In this document: positions 8,416 to 15,095 of the stretch, piece after piece
How the letters are laid out: every line of letters begins with the position of its first letter
How positions within the stretch are numbered: position 1 is the first letter of the stretch
NCBI GenBank assembly: GCA_027046415.1
Contig: JALTYW010000070.1
Span: 1-17,185, forward strand
Direction: 5' to 3'
Origin: Sulfurovum sp.
GTDB lineage: Bacteria > Campylobacterota > Campylobacteria > Campylobacterales > Sulfurovaceae
Length of the DNA stretch: 17,185 bases
The notes under the pieces: generated by a model
What the model saw: the letters and a program-made list of their open reading frames with translations, nothing else
Database searches by the model: none
Told to the model about the DNA's origin: nothing
Program-made: the position numbers and the translations under genes

Positions 8416-9174
8416 ATGGATGCTGCCTCTTTTATAAAACGTGGAACGATTTTAGTGTATGGGATCTTTGCCTATCTGCTTGCATTGGGGGCTCAGATAT
8501 GGTTTATCCTCTATCTTGGTGAGTGGGAGTTCATGTCTCGTACGATCTATGCTCCTCAGCAACTGCCGACATGGCAGGCAGTGATGATTGACATTGTGCT
8601 GGTAACACTTTTTGGACTGCAACACACAGGTATGGCACGTATGTGGTTCAAACGGTATTTGCTCCACATCATTCCTGTATCGGCAGAGCGAAGTACCTAT
8701 GTACTGCTTTCTGGGATTGTGATGCTCATAGTCGTCTACTTCTGGCAGCCTATTGACGGGATGCTGTGGCAGATCTCCGATGAACCATGGTATACACTAC
8801 TGACAGCAGGCTACCTGTTTGGATGGTTTTTTTCAGTAGTGGCAAGTTTTGTCATCAACCATTTCGAGTTGTTTGGGCTGCAGCAGGTTTGGTTGCAGTT
8901 TAGAAACAGACCGGAACCTGACAGTGTATTTCAGGAAAAACTCTTTTACCGGTTTGTCCGCCACCCCATTCAAATTGGTGTGCTGGTGGGCATCTGGGTG
9001 ACACCGGTTATGAGTTATGGACACCTGCTGTTTACATTGCTGTTTACAATCTACATTGTCGTTGGTCTTTATTATGAAGAGAAAGATATGCAGAGACATT
9101 TTGGAGATATCTACCGTGATTATCAAAAGAGGGTAGGTATGCTTTTCCCAAAAAGAAAAGCAGAGAACCGTTAA
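8416..9174 (+). CDS. mddA: MddA-like methanethiol S-methyltransferase (NnrU/ICMT-fold membrane methyltransferase)
   Basis: The family best matching this 252-residue membrane protein, as I recall it, is MddA, which uses SAM to methylate methanethiol to dimethyl sulfide. It belongs to the larger NnrU and isoprenylcysteine carboxyl methyltransferase group. About five to six hydrophobic segments are visible (roughly 9-31, 54-72, 92-111, 126-148, 187-223). MddA-type landmarks are LQHTGMAR, ERSTYVLLSG, FVINHFELFGLQQV, YRFVRHP with R182-H183-P184, WVTPVMSYGHLLF and GDIYRDYQKRV near the C-terminus. The RHP...EE arrangement is the usual SAM-site signature of this fold. AAGG (8406-8409) precedes the ATG. 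The next gene encodes a secreted rhodanese, which supports a sulfur role by context only. A general NnrU/ICMT-like methyltransferase with another substrate is the main alternative. Confidence 0.68.
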   Translation: MDAASFIKRGTILVYGIFAYLLALGAQIWFILYLGEWEFMSRTIYAPQQLPTWQAVMIDIVLVTLFGLQHTGMARMWFKRYLLHIIPVSAERSTYVLLSGIVMLIVVYFWQPIDGMLWQISDEPWYTLLTAGYLFGWFFSVVASFVINHFELFGLQQVWLQFRNRPEPDSVFQEKLFYRFVRHPIQIGVLVGIWVTPVMSYGHLLFTLLFTIYIVVGLYYEEKDMQRHFGDIYRDYQKRVGMLFPKRKAENR

Positions 9175-9218
9175 CCTTTCTTATGTAGACTTCTGCAAAA
9201 CAGATTGAAGGATTGAAT

Positions 9219-9620
9219 ATGAAAAAAATATGGCTGATGACAGCACTTCTGAGTGTATCACTCTTTGCAGAGTTTAAAACGGTTGATGCAGATACTTTTG
9301 CCAAGCTTCAGGCAAAGGGGTATCCTGTAATTGACATTCGTACCCCGATGGAGTGGAAACAGACAGGCATCATCAAAGGGGCGCATAAGATGATGTTCTT
9401 CGCACCCAACGGGCAGCCTGACATTGCAAACTGGTTCTTTGAACTTGGACATCTTGTCAAGAGCAGAAAAGATCCTATCCTTATCTACTGTGCGCATGCC
9501 AACCGTTCCAAAGCACTGGGACAGGGACTTGAGCAGATGGGATTTGAAAATGTCTATGAGCTCAAAGGCGGCATAGAGAATGGTTGGATCAAAGCAGGCA
9601 GAAAAACGGTAAGAGAGTGA
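9219..9620 (+). CDS. Secreted single-domain rhodanese-like protein
   Basis: Rhodaneses move sulfane sulfur through a cysteine persulfide. This 133-residue protein has a Sec signal peptide (MKKIW, hydrophobic stretch, SLFA then EF; predicted cleavage after residue 17), so it should act in the periplasm. The domain shows VIDIRTPMEW at 37-46, the family's DxR substrate-site motif, and active-site C91 in IYCAHANRS. The loop is CAHANR, a six-residue loop of sulfurtransferase size, although the usual CRxGxR pattern is not kept. The C-terminal GGIENGW is typical. ATG 9219 is preferred over TTG 9213 because GAAGGA (9207-9212) is six bases upstream of the ATG. It lies 44 bases after the MddA-like gene with no clear promoter between, so co-transcription is likely. 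Confidence 0.87.
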   Translation: MKKIWLMTALLSVSLFAEFKTVDADTFAKLQAKGYPVIDIRTPMEWKQTGIIKGAHKMMFFAPNGQPDIANWFFELGHLVKSRKDPILIYCAHANRSKALGQGLEQMGFENVYELKGGIENGWIKAGRKTVRE

Positions 9621-10134
9621 TCTTGTGAGGCAGCCATTTCCGATCTCAATCTCTATCGGATTTGGTTGCAGCCGTTGATAATTCATTTTCTATCTTTTTT
9701 GTTAGATTTGTGTATCCTCATAGTCTCTACCGTTTCTAAATCTCTCTGTGCTCCTCGTTTGAGCAGGTTGTAGAAGATCATCCAAAACTTTCATCGCTCA
9801 AAATCTGCCTAAATTTAAACTTACAGCTCATTTCCCATATCGATATTTTCACAACGGCAGTCGTTTTGACGGGTATATCGTAGGCTTTATCGTTAAAGGG
9901 TTTGTTGTCGCCTTTGGTTGGAGCTTTTGCATCGGTACTTCAAAGACGTTGGCTTTCTTGTTGTCCGTAAGGTTTTGAAGCTTAGGGGTACATCATTAAA
10001 GGAGTTTGACTAGCAAAGCTGCAGAGATTGGCAGAAAAAGAGAGTATTGCCATCCATCTTTCCAAAGAGCACATTGGTACGGTATTTGAAGCAGTGCGTG
10101 TTTTTGCCAAAGTGTGCTTTGAGGTTCATTATAC
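9621..10134. other. Long gap without a convincing gene; possible decayed coding DNA
   Basis: About 510 bases hold no ORF with both a good start and length. A short inverted repeat (TCCGAT / ATCGGA around 9638-9660) follows the rhodanese gene but lacks a T run. On the minus strand 9939-9778 is open for 53 codons with protein-like composition (for example PTKGDNKPFNDKAYDIPVK), then stops; a neighbouring frame continues it as WMIFYNLLKRGAQRDLETVE (about 9783-9724). A further minus-strand ORF of 39 codons (10129-10010) starts MNLKAHFGKN. On the plus strand 10013-10138 is open for 41 codons with a helical look. These broken frames fit a decayed gene, but I recognise no family. Confidence 0.35.
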
Positions 10135-10162
10135 TTGAGATGTGGTAAGCTACTGCTATAAG
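10135..10162 (+). promoter_or_regulatory. Promoter of the methyltransferase-like gene
   Basis: TTGAGA (10135-10140), a 16-bp spacer and TATAAG (10157-10162). Each box differs from consensus at one base. The predicted start is near 10169, just before the AAGGA ribosome site at 10175-10179. Confidence 0.6.
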
Positions 10163-10185
10163 TTAACGATATAGAAGGATAATTG

Positions 10186-10863
10186 ATGAAATTGGAAAAC
10201 ATTGTCCCTTGGGGACGGAGCAAAAAAGAGTATATGGAGATGTTCAATCTTAGCAAGGAGGATGTGTTAAGCAAGCGAATCCTTGGCTGCGGCGACGGAC
10301 CGAGCAGTTTCAACACTGAAGTGGACTATGACGGGGGAAGGGTGGTCTCCATCGATCCGCTCTATGCCTACACGAAAAAAGAGATCATGCAGCGCATCGA
10401 TGAGGTAGCTGAAGAGGTGATGTCTCAGGTACGTGCCAATGCGGACAGCTTTGTCTGGAAGAACATCCCCGATGTAGAGTCTTTGGAGCATATACGTATC
10501 GAAGCGATGATGGAGTTTTTGATGGATTATGAAGATGGTTTGGAGGAGGAGCGTTACATTGACGCTGAACTTCCTAACCTTCCCTTTGAGGATAACAGCT
10601 TCGATATGGCGTTAAGTTCCCATCTGCTCTTTCTCTACAGTGATCATCTGGATGAAGCATTTCACAAAGCGGCGATCGATGAGATGCTGAGGGTGGCTAA
10701 AGAGGTGCGTATCTTTCCGCTGCTGACACTCGATAACAAGCCTTCGCCGCATCTGGAGACTGTGATAGATCATCTGCGCAACAACGGATACAAAGCCGAG
10801 GTTGTTCCAACGGGCTATGAGTTCCAAAAGGGAGCAGACGAGATGCTCCAGATCAGTCGATGA
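10186..10863 (+). CDS. Class I SAM-dependent methyltransferase-like protein
   Basis: The 225-residue protein has a Rossmann-type methyltransferase pattern. Motif I is ILGCGDGPSSF (glycine loop at 34-39). The acidic end of strand 2 is D57 in VVSIDPLY. A post-core segment LPFEDNSFDMALSSHLLFLY (about 132-151) matches the LPFxDxSFDxV motif of UbiE/Methyltransf_11-type enzymes. An acidic helical insert (about 60-128) separates the motifs and is longer than usual. ATG 10186 is preferred to TTG 10183 because AAGGA (10175-10179) is six bases before the ATG. The gene ends convergently inside the nitroreductase gene (11-base overlap). The substrate is unknown. The fold is fairly sure; catalytic activity is inferred. 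Confidence 0.72.
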   Translation: MKLENIVPWGRSKKEYMEMFNLSKEDVLSKRILGCGDGPSSFNTEVDYDGGRVVSIDPLYAYTKKEIMQRIDEVAEEVMSQVRANADSFVWKNIPDVESLEHIRIEAMMEFLMDYEDGLEEERYIDAELPNLPFEDNSFDMALSSHLLFLYSDHLDEAFHKAAIDEMLRVAKEVRIFPLLTLDNKPSPHLETVIDHLRNNGYKAEVVPTGYEFQKGADEMLQISR

Positions 10864-11485
10864 ACTCTACCACCTCTTCAAACGGCAGCCGTATCTGCTC
10901 GCTTTGCGGGTTGACGCGGTAGCCGAATGCTGCCATCACTGCTACCTGATACTGTGCAGTATCGATCTCAAGCAGCGCTTCTACCTTCTCTTTTTCAAAG
11001 CCTTCGATGGGGCATGAGTCTATCTTTTCGTACGCAGCAGCGGTCATCATGTTTGCCAGTGCGATGTAGGTTTGTCTTGCTGTCCAGCAGTAGGTCTTTT
11101 CATCAGTTGAGAGTGTGTCGGCAAGAAAGTTGCCGTAGAGGTCAATGTATGCGTCTATCTTTTCAGGCGGCAGCGGGCGTCTGGCAAACCGTTTTTGGGG
11201 AATGCCGCTTTGGGGTCTGACACTCTCAATGGCTGCCAATATGATAACCAGATGCGAACAGGTGGTAATCTGCGGCTGATTCCAGCACAGCGGTCTGAGT
11301 TTTTCTTGGAGCGCATCGTTGCTTACGACCAGAAACTTCCACGGCTCCATTCCAAAAGAGGAGGGGGAGGTGCGTCCTGCTTCGAGGATGTAGTGCATGG
11401 TCTCATCAGGTATGGTTTTACTATCATCAAACAGTTTGCAGGCATGACGAAACTGCATCGCTTCGGTAAAGTGGTTTTGCAGCAT
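10853..11485 (-). CDS. Nitroreductase family NAD(P)H-dependent FMN oxidoreductase (RdxA/NfsB-like)
   Basis: Members are FMN-containing dimers that reduce quinones, flavins or nitroaromatics with NAD(P)H; epsilonproteobacterial RdxA is the enzyme whose loss gives metronidazole resistance. The 210-residue length is normal. Visible features are the N-terminal RHACKLFDDSKTIP (the R-S/A-x-x-x-F pattern that contacts FMN phosphate), SPSSFGMEPWKFLVV (the PSSxxxQPW-type FMN segment), and AAFGYRVNP near the C-terminus. The strong AAGGAG site ends five bases before the ATG at 11485. It is divergent from the CCA-enzyme gene and convergent with the methyltransferase gene. Which substrate it uses in the cell cannot be told. 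Confidence 0.9.
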   Translation of the reverse strand: MLQNHFTEAMQFRHACKLFDDSKTIPDETMHYILEAGRTSPSSFGMEPWKFLVVSNDALQEKLRPLCWNQPQITTCSHLVIILAAIESVRPQSGIPQKRFARRPLPPEKIDAYIDLYGNFLADTLSTDEKTYCWTARQTYIALANMMTAAAYEKIDSCPIEGFEKEKVEALLEIDTAQYQVAVMAAFGYRVNPQSEQIRLPFEEVVEFID

Positions 11486-11495
11486 GGGTACTCCT

Positions 11496-11524
11496 TTGTA
11501 TATGCATCTACGATAGGATATAAT
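11496..11524 (+). promoter_or_regulatory. Promoter of the CCA-adding enzyme gene
   Basis: TTGTAT (11496-11501), a 17-bp spacer and a perfect TATAAT (11519-11524). Transcription would start near 11531, so the ATG at 11536 is too close to be used and the ATG at 11560 is favoured. A weak minus-strand -10 (TATCCT, 11520-11515) for the divergent nitroreductase overlaps this box, so the two promoters may compete. Confidence 0.6.
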
Positions 11525-11559
11525 AAAAACGATAAATGTTCAGGGTTAAAAGGACAACC

Positions 11560-13080
11560 ATGTATCTACCCTCTATCCTTCTGAAAATCTCCTATGCCCT
11601 GCAGGCAAAAGATGCCAGTGCCGTAGTTGTCGGGGGTGCGGTGCGGGATATGCTGCTTGGTCTGCCGGTCAAGGACTACGACATTGAAGTGTATGGACTG
11701 CACAAGGTTGAGGAGCTTGAGGCAATACTTGGTGCATTTGGCAGTGTCAGCAGTGTAGGAAAGAGCTTTGGGGTGGTCAAGCTCAAAAGTGGCACATGGG
11801 AGTTTGACTTTTCGTTTCCAAGAACCGAACGCAAGACAGGCAAGGGGCATCAGGGATTTGATGTTTCGGTCGATGGTACACTTGATTTTAAAACAGCGGC
11901 AAGACGCAGAGATTTTACCATAAATGCCATCGGCTACGAGATGCAAAAGTGTTCTCTGATAGACCCGTACGGTGGTGTGGAGGACATTAAACAGGGGATG
12001 TTACGTCACATCGATGCCAATACCTTTGTCGAAGATCCGCTACGGGTCTACCGTGCCGTACAGTTTGCTGCACGTTTTGGATTTAACGTAGCTGAAGAGA
12101 CAGCTGCACTTTGCAAAAAGATGGTTGTCGAAGGGATGCTTGACGAGCTTCCCAAAGAACGTGTCTATGAGGAATGGAAGAAGCTCCTGCTCAAAGCAGA
12201 CAAACCCTCAATTGGACTGGAGCTGATGCGTGAGTGGGGAATAATAGAGCGCTATTTTCCGGAACTGCATGCGCTCATTGGCGTACCGCAGGATGCCAAG
12301 TGGCACCCAGAGGGGGATGTGTGGGTGCATACGATGATGGTTGTTGATGAAATGGGAGCAATAGGGAGTAGGGAGCAGGGAGCAGGGAGCAGTGGAGAGA
12401 AGGAGAGACTAAAGCTGCTCTTTGCAGCACTCTGTCACGACTTTGGCAAACCCCTTACCACCACTATCGAATATGAAGATGGCAGAGTTGAAAAGTGGAA
12501 TGAAATAAATAAAAGTGTTTCGCAAGAAACACATACCAAAACTCTTCACTCTTCACTCTTCACTCTTCACTCGAATGCGCGCATACGCGCACTTCGCCAC
12601 GAAAAAGCAGGGCTTGAACCTACCCGAAACTTTTTATACCGCCTTACCAACGAACATGATTTCATTGATAGCATTCTGCCATTGGTAGAACATCATCTCA
12701 AACTTTCACAGTTTTATGCGCAGGGGGCAAAGGATGGAGCCATCAGGCGGCTGGCGACCAAGGTTAACATCGAAGAGCTGGTACTAGTGGCAAAGGCGGA
12801 CTTTTTGGGGCGTACGACACCTGAAGCAAAGAGGGGGGAGTACCCTGCCGGAGAGTGGCTGCTTGAGAAAGCGCAGAAACTTTCTGTACGTACAGAGCCG
12901 CTTAAGCCGCTGGTGCAGGGGCGAGACCTGATCGCACTGGGGTTGCAGCCCTCACCACAATTTAAAACGATGCTTGATGATCTGTACGCTATGCAGCTTG
13001 ATGGCAAAATCGAAACAAAAGAAGCGGCAATTGACTATATTGTCTCCAAATACATCAAAAACAAAGAAGATGGTGTATAA
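11560..13080 (+). CDS. cca: CCA-adding tRNA nucleotidyltransferase with HD domain, carrying two repeat-derived inserts
   Basis: This class II nucleotidyltransferase adds or repairs the 3' CCA of tRNAs without a template. It has 506 residues. The head domain shows VVVGGAVRDMLLG (GG at 25-26) and catalytic D39-Y-D41. Then come RRRDFTINAIG, DPYGGVEDIKQGMLRHID and EDPLRVYRAVQFAARF, the nucleotide-selecting and neck motifs. An HD phosphohydrolase domain follows, with H293-D294 in ALCHDFGKP. Two stretches look foreign. One (GSREQGAGSS, from the GGGAGCA array) sits just before the HD motif. The other, about 30 residues around SVSQETHTKTLHSSLF, is encoded by repeat copy B and lies between DGR and RHEKAG. 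Both keep the frame. ATG 11560 was chosen because AGGA (11551-11554) is five bases upstream. A poly(A) polymerase is the alternative, but tRNA nucleotidyltransferase is favoured. Confidence 0.9.
   Translation: MYLPSILLKISYALQAKDASAVVVGGAVRDMLLGLPVKDYDIEVYGLHKVEELEAILGAFGSVSSVGKSFGVVKLKSGTWEFDFSFPRTERKTGKGHQGFDVSVDGTLDFKTAARRRDFTINAIGYEMQKCSLIDPYGGVEDIKQGMLRHIDANTFVEDPLRVYRAVQFAARFGFNVAEETAALCKKMVVEGMLDELPKERVYEEWKKLLLKADKPSIGLELMREWGIIERYFPELHALIGVPQDAKWHPEGDVWVHTMMVVDEMGAIGSREQGAGSSGEKERLKLLFAALCHDFGKPLTTTIEYEDGRVEKWNEINKSVSQETHTKTLHSSLFTLHSNARIRALRHEKAGLEPTRNFLYRLTNEHDFIDSILPLVEHHLKLSQFYAQGAKDGAIRRLATKVNIEELVLVAKADFLGRTTPEAKRGEYPAGEWLLEKAQKLSVRTEPLKPLVQGRDLIALGLQPSPQFKTMLDDLYAMQLDGKIETKEAAIDYIVSKYIKNKEDGV
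12354..12391 (+). repeat. GGGAGCA heptamer array inside cca
   Basis: One GGGAGCA (12354-12360), then ATA, GGGAGTA (12364-12370) and three perfect GGGAGCA units (12371-12391). Heptamer arrays of this kind occur as short tandem repeats between genes in many bacteria, so finding one in a coding region is unusual. It encodes a low-complexity Gly/Ser/Gln/Glu linker. Gaining or losing one or two units would shift the frame; three units would not. Confidence 0.85.
12515..12595 (+). repeat. Modular heptamer-hairpin repeat, copy B (in frame inside cca)
   Basis: In order: hairpin GTGTTTC-GCAA-GAAACAC (12515-12532), core ATACCAAAACT (12533-12543), four perfect CTTCACT units (12544-12571), and a second hairpin whose stem is TGCGCG / CGCGCA with loop CATA (12576-12591), extended by GAA / TTC across a bulged C. 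The 81-base span is a multiple of three. It has no stop in the cca frame. The same parts occur in reverse orientation at 5101-5177. Exact ends are uncertain, because the right hairpin overlaps codons that may be native to cca. Confidence 0.75.
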
Positions 13081-13081
13081 T
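13074..13081 (+). promoter_or_regulatory. Possible -10 box overlapping the cca stop codon
   Basis: TGTATAAT contains a perfect TATAAT (13076-13081) directly preceded by TG. It overlaps the TAA stop of cca and lies 26 bases before the ATG of the hypothetical gene. No matching -35 box was found, so this may be chance. Confidence 0.35.
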
Positions 13082-13106
13082 CCTGATTAAAACAGTGAGG
13101 TGAAGT

Positions 13107-13781
13107 ATGCAGGAGATCATTGCGCATGTTGAACAGTGTGTACGCAGTACCGTACCTTTTGACAAAGAGGCATTTTTAACGACGCTCGATGTCGATTCGC
13201 ATCTGCATTGGAAGGTGCATTTTCCTGTTGCGGTGGTACACCATAAAAGCAGAATGGATGCAGCGGCTGTTACACGCTTCGAAGATGAACATCTGTTGAA
13301 TGATGATGGTTTTACAGAGAAAACATACGATAAACAAGTGCTCAAAACACTTTGCAAAGAGGTGTCCAAAGCCTTTAAGCAGGTAGATGCACTCTGTATG
13401 TCCAAAGCGTATGACAGCTATCGTTACGAGCCGAAGCGTCCGGGTGACAAGTGGAAGAAAGTTGTTGATGATGGCAGTTTCAAAGCGGTTGTGGAGGTGT
13501 CTGTCTATGAAGGTAGTACAGATATCTGCCAGATTGAAACGCAGCTTCGCGACCTCATGCGCAGCAGTAAAGAGGTGCCGTCACTTAAGCCGATCGGGTT
13601 TGTCTGGGTGGCATCACTGCCTGCATCACAGAACATTGCCACACTGTTGTCACACTATTTTGGCGACTGCTTTCTTGAAGTTGAACATGAGCAGACCCAT
13701 ACTTACATAGGTTGGAGCGAAACACTGGGTGGTGTGGATATGCGGCATTTTGTCTGTCCGCCGGCAAAGGAGCAAAAATGA
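13107..13781 (+). CDS. Hypothetical protein, first gene of a pair with a DUF2237 gene
   Basis: I do not recognise this 224-residue protein. It lacks a signal peptide or membrane segment and looks cytosolic. The N-terminal half is rich in His and Asp (SHLHWKVHFPVAVVHHK at about 30-46). The middle has a Lys-rich segment YRYEPKRPGDKWKKVVDDG, and the C-terminal part alternates predicted strands and helices, ending DMRHFVCPPAKEQK. The ribosome site GTGAGGTGA lies just before ATG 13107. Its TGA overlaps the ATG of the DUF2237 gene (ATGA), so translation of the two is probably coupled and their functions linked. Base composition and codon choice look like the neighbouring genes, so it is a real gene with no assignable function. 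Confidence 0.75.
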   Translation: MQEIIAHVEQCVRSTVPFDKEAFLTTLDVDSHLHWKVHFPVAVVHHKSRMDAAAVTRFEDEHLLNDDGFTEKTYDKQVLKTLCKEVSKAFKQVDALCMSKAYDSYRYEPKRPGDKWKKVVDDGSFKAVVEVSVYEGSTDICQIETQLRDLMRSSKEVPSLKPIGFVWVASLPASQNIATLLSHYFGDCFLEVEHEQTHTYIGWSETLGGVDMRHFVCPPAKEQK

Positions 13782-14152
13782 ATGGAACAAAAGCCAAAAA
13801 TGTACTTGGTGAACCGCTTGAGCCTTGCAGTCTCAAACCCTTGACTGGATTTTATCGTGACGGTACATGCTATTCAGGCGCGAACAATCCGGGAGTGCAT
13901 GCCGTCTGCATCTATGCAACAAAAGCGTTTTTGGAATACTCCAAACGGGTAGGCAATGATCTCTCCACACCACGTCCGGAGTTTAATTTTGCCGGTGTGA
14001 AGCCGGGACAGAGCTGGTGCCTGAGCGGTCCGCGCTTTGTACAGGCGCATAAAGACGGTATGGCACCCCATATTTTTATCCATGCGACACATGAACGCAT
14101 GCTGGAACTGATTGATCTGGAAACTCTCAAATCCTACGCTATCGACCTTTAA
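13778..14152 (+). CDS. DUF2237 family protein
   Basis: This 124-residue protein fits DUF2237 (COG3651), a small family of unknown function. Recognisable landmarks are NVLGEPLEPCS, the TGFYRDGTC segment, GVHAVCIYATKAFLEYS, the strongly conserved GNDLSTPRPEFNF, LKPG-like VKPGQSWCL, and the ending ATHERMLELIDLETLKSYAID. Four cysteines (C17, C31, C44, C81) sit in conserved blocks and could bind metal or form a redox site; that is inference. ATG 13778 was chosen because AAAGGAG (13766-13772) is five bases upstream and relatives begin with this segment. The upstream in-frame ATG at 13712 lies inside the previous gene. The end overlaps the convergent hydrolase gene by 14 bases. Confidence 0.88.
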   Translation: MNGTKAKNVLGEPLEPCSLKPLTGFYRDGTCYSGANNPGVHAVCIYATKAFLEYSKRVGNDLSTPRPEFNFAGVKPGQSWCLSGPRFVQAHKDGMAPHIFIHATHERMLELIDLETLKSYAIDL

Positions 14153-15014
14153 TGGCCGATACGGTATCCTCTTCTATAAATGCTATTGACTCTCGTATGA
14201 CCTCCTGATCATCGAGGATTTTTCGATGTCCCAGTCCTTTGGTAATAATCAGTTTCGCCCATGGCCACCTTTGGCACAGTCTGTGGCTGTGGGCAATGGG
14301 TACAAAACTGTCGTCTTGATCGTGAAAGACCAGTGTGGGAAGATGGCAAGAGGAGTTGAAGAGATCTTCCCAGTCTCTACCGTACGCTTCAAAATTTTTC
14401 CTGTTTTGAATCCATGTATGCGTTTGCATTGCTTTGACGATCTGGTCGGGGATACAGAGCTTCTGTGCAAAACGCTCAGCGATGGAGATGACATCCTGTA
14501 TGGGGGCAAAGAAGAGCAGTTTGTCGCTATTTAGTCTCTGTTTGGAAGCGACAGTTACTGCCGCAGCACCAAAAGAGTGTGCAGCGATGCACCGGACATG
14601 CCCTATGTGTGCAAGCACAGCGCGCACACTGTTCGCCCAGTCAGCAAGGTCTGCACGTTTTGCCTTGCTCTTGCCGTGTCTGAGTGCATCATAGCTGATG
14701 ACACGGTAGCCTCTTTGAAGCAGTGCATCGATAAGGTGGCTCATACTTCTGGCATTGGTCGACCAGCCGTGTACCAGCAGCACTGCAGGTGCATGCTCAT
14801 CGCCCCATGCATAGCACTGCAAAACATTTCCGTTATCAAGCGATACGGTAAAGTCTTTGGGTGTTGGCAGTGGTTTTTCATTCCAGTGTTTCCGTTTGGT
14901 ATCTACCGGATAGTGAAAGAGCCTATAGGCACAGCGTGCGGCAAAATCGTGTGCAACAGGGCTGATGAGTTTGAAGTAGATGCAGATGAGTCTCTGTTGC
15001 CACTTGCTGTGCAT
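14139..15014 (-). CDS. Alpha/beta hydrolase family protein
   Basis: A 291-residue serine hydrolase of unknown substrate. The oxyanion segment is LVHGWSTNARS (80-90). The nucleophile elbow is A-H-S147-F-G, with Ala in place of the usual first Gly. The likely acid is D235 in FHDQDDSFVP, and the base is H263 in GLGHRKIL. The N-terminal 40 residues are hydrophobic and basic (QQRLICIYFKLISPVAHDFA) and may associate with the membrane, but this is not a clear signal peptide. A very strong ribosome site AAGGAGGAGT precedes the ATG at 15014. A possible minus-strand -10 (TATACT, 15042-15037) lies just upstream. It is divergent from the HD-GYP gene and convergent with the DUF2237 gene. It may be an esterase or lipase-like enzyme. 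Confidence 0.87.
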   Translation of the reverse strand: MHSKWQQRLICIYFKLISPVAHDFAARCAYRLFHYPVDTKRKHWNEKPLPTPKDFTVSLDNGNVLQCYAWGDEHAPAVLLVHGWSTNARSMSHLIDALLQRGYRVISYDALRHGKSKAKRADLADWANSVRAVLAHIGHVRCIAAHSFGAAAVTVASKQRLNSDKLLFFAPIQDVISIAERFAQKLCIPDQIVKAMQTHTWIQNRKNFEAYGRDWEDLFNSSCHLPTLVFHDQDDSFVPIAHSHRLCQRWPWAKLIITKGLGHRKILDDQEVIRESIAFIEEDTVSAIKGR

Positions 15015-15049
15015 GCGGTACTCCTCCTTTCCTTATAGTATAGCAAAAA

Positions 15050-15089
15050 TGGTATACTTCACACAGTTACACAAGATGTATGCTATACT
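15050..15089 (+). promoter_or_regulatory. Two extended -10 boxes upstream of the HD-GYP gene
   Basis: TGGTATACT (15050-15058) and TGCTATACT (15081-15089) are near-identical and 31 bp apart, about three helical turns. Each carries the TGn extension that can replace a -35 box. Starts would fall near 15065 and 15096; the second coincides with the A of the gene's ATG. Confidence 0.5.
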
Positions 15090-15095
15090 TTTTGT

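Noticed and set aside
9258..9686. Minus-strand 142-codon ORF antisense to the rhodanese gene
   Set aside because: It is a shadow of the rhodanese coding frame, with no family features.
9996..10316. Minus-strand 106-codon ORF across the methyltransferase start
   Set aside because: It overlaps a well-supported gene and promoter, its composition is Leu/Ser-rich noise, and no homology is recognised.
12544..12571. The heptamer tandem considered as a CRISPR array or microsatellite only
   Set aside because: There are no spacers and units are only 7 nt, so it is not CRISPR. The conserved core and hairpins shared with 5101-5177 show more structure than a simple microsatellite.
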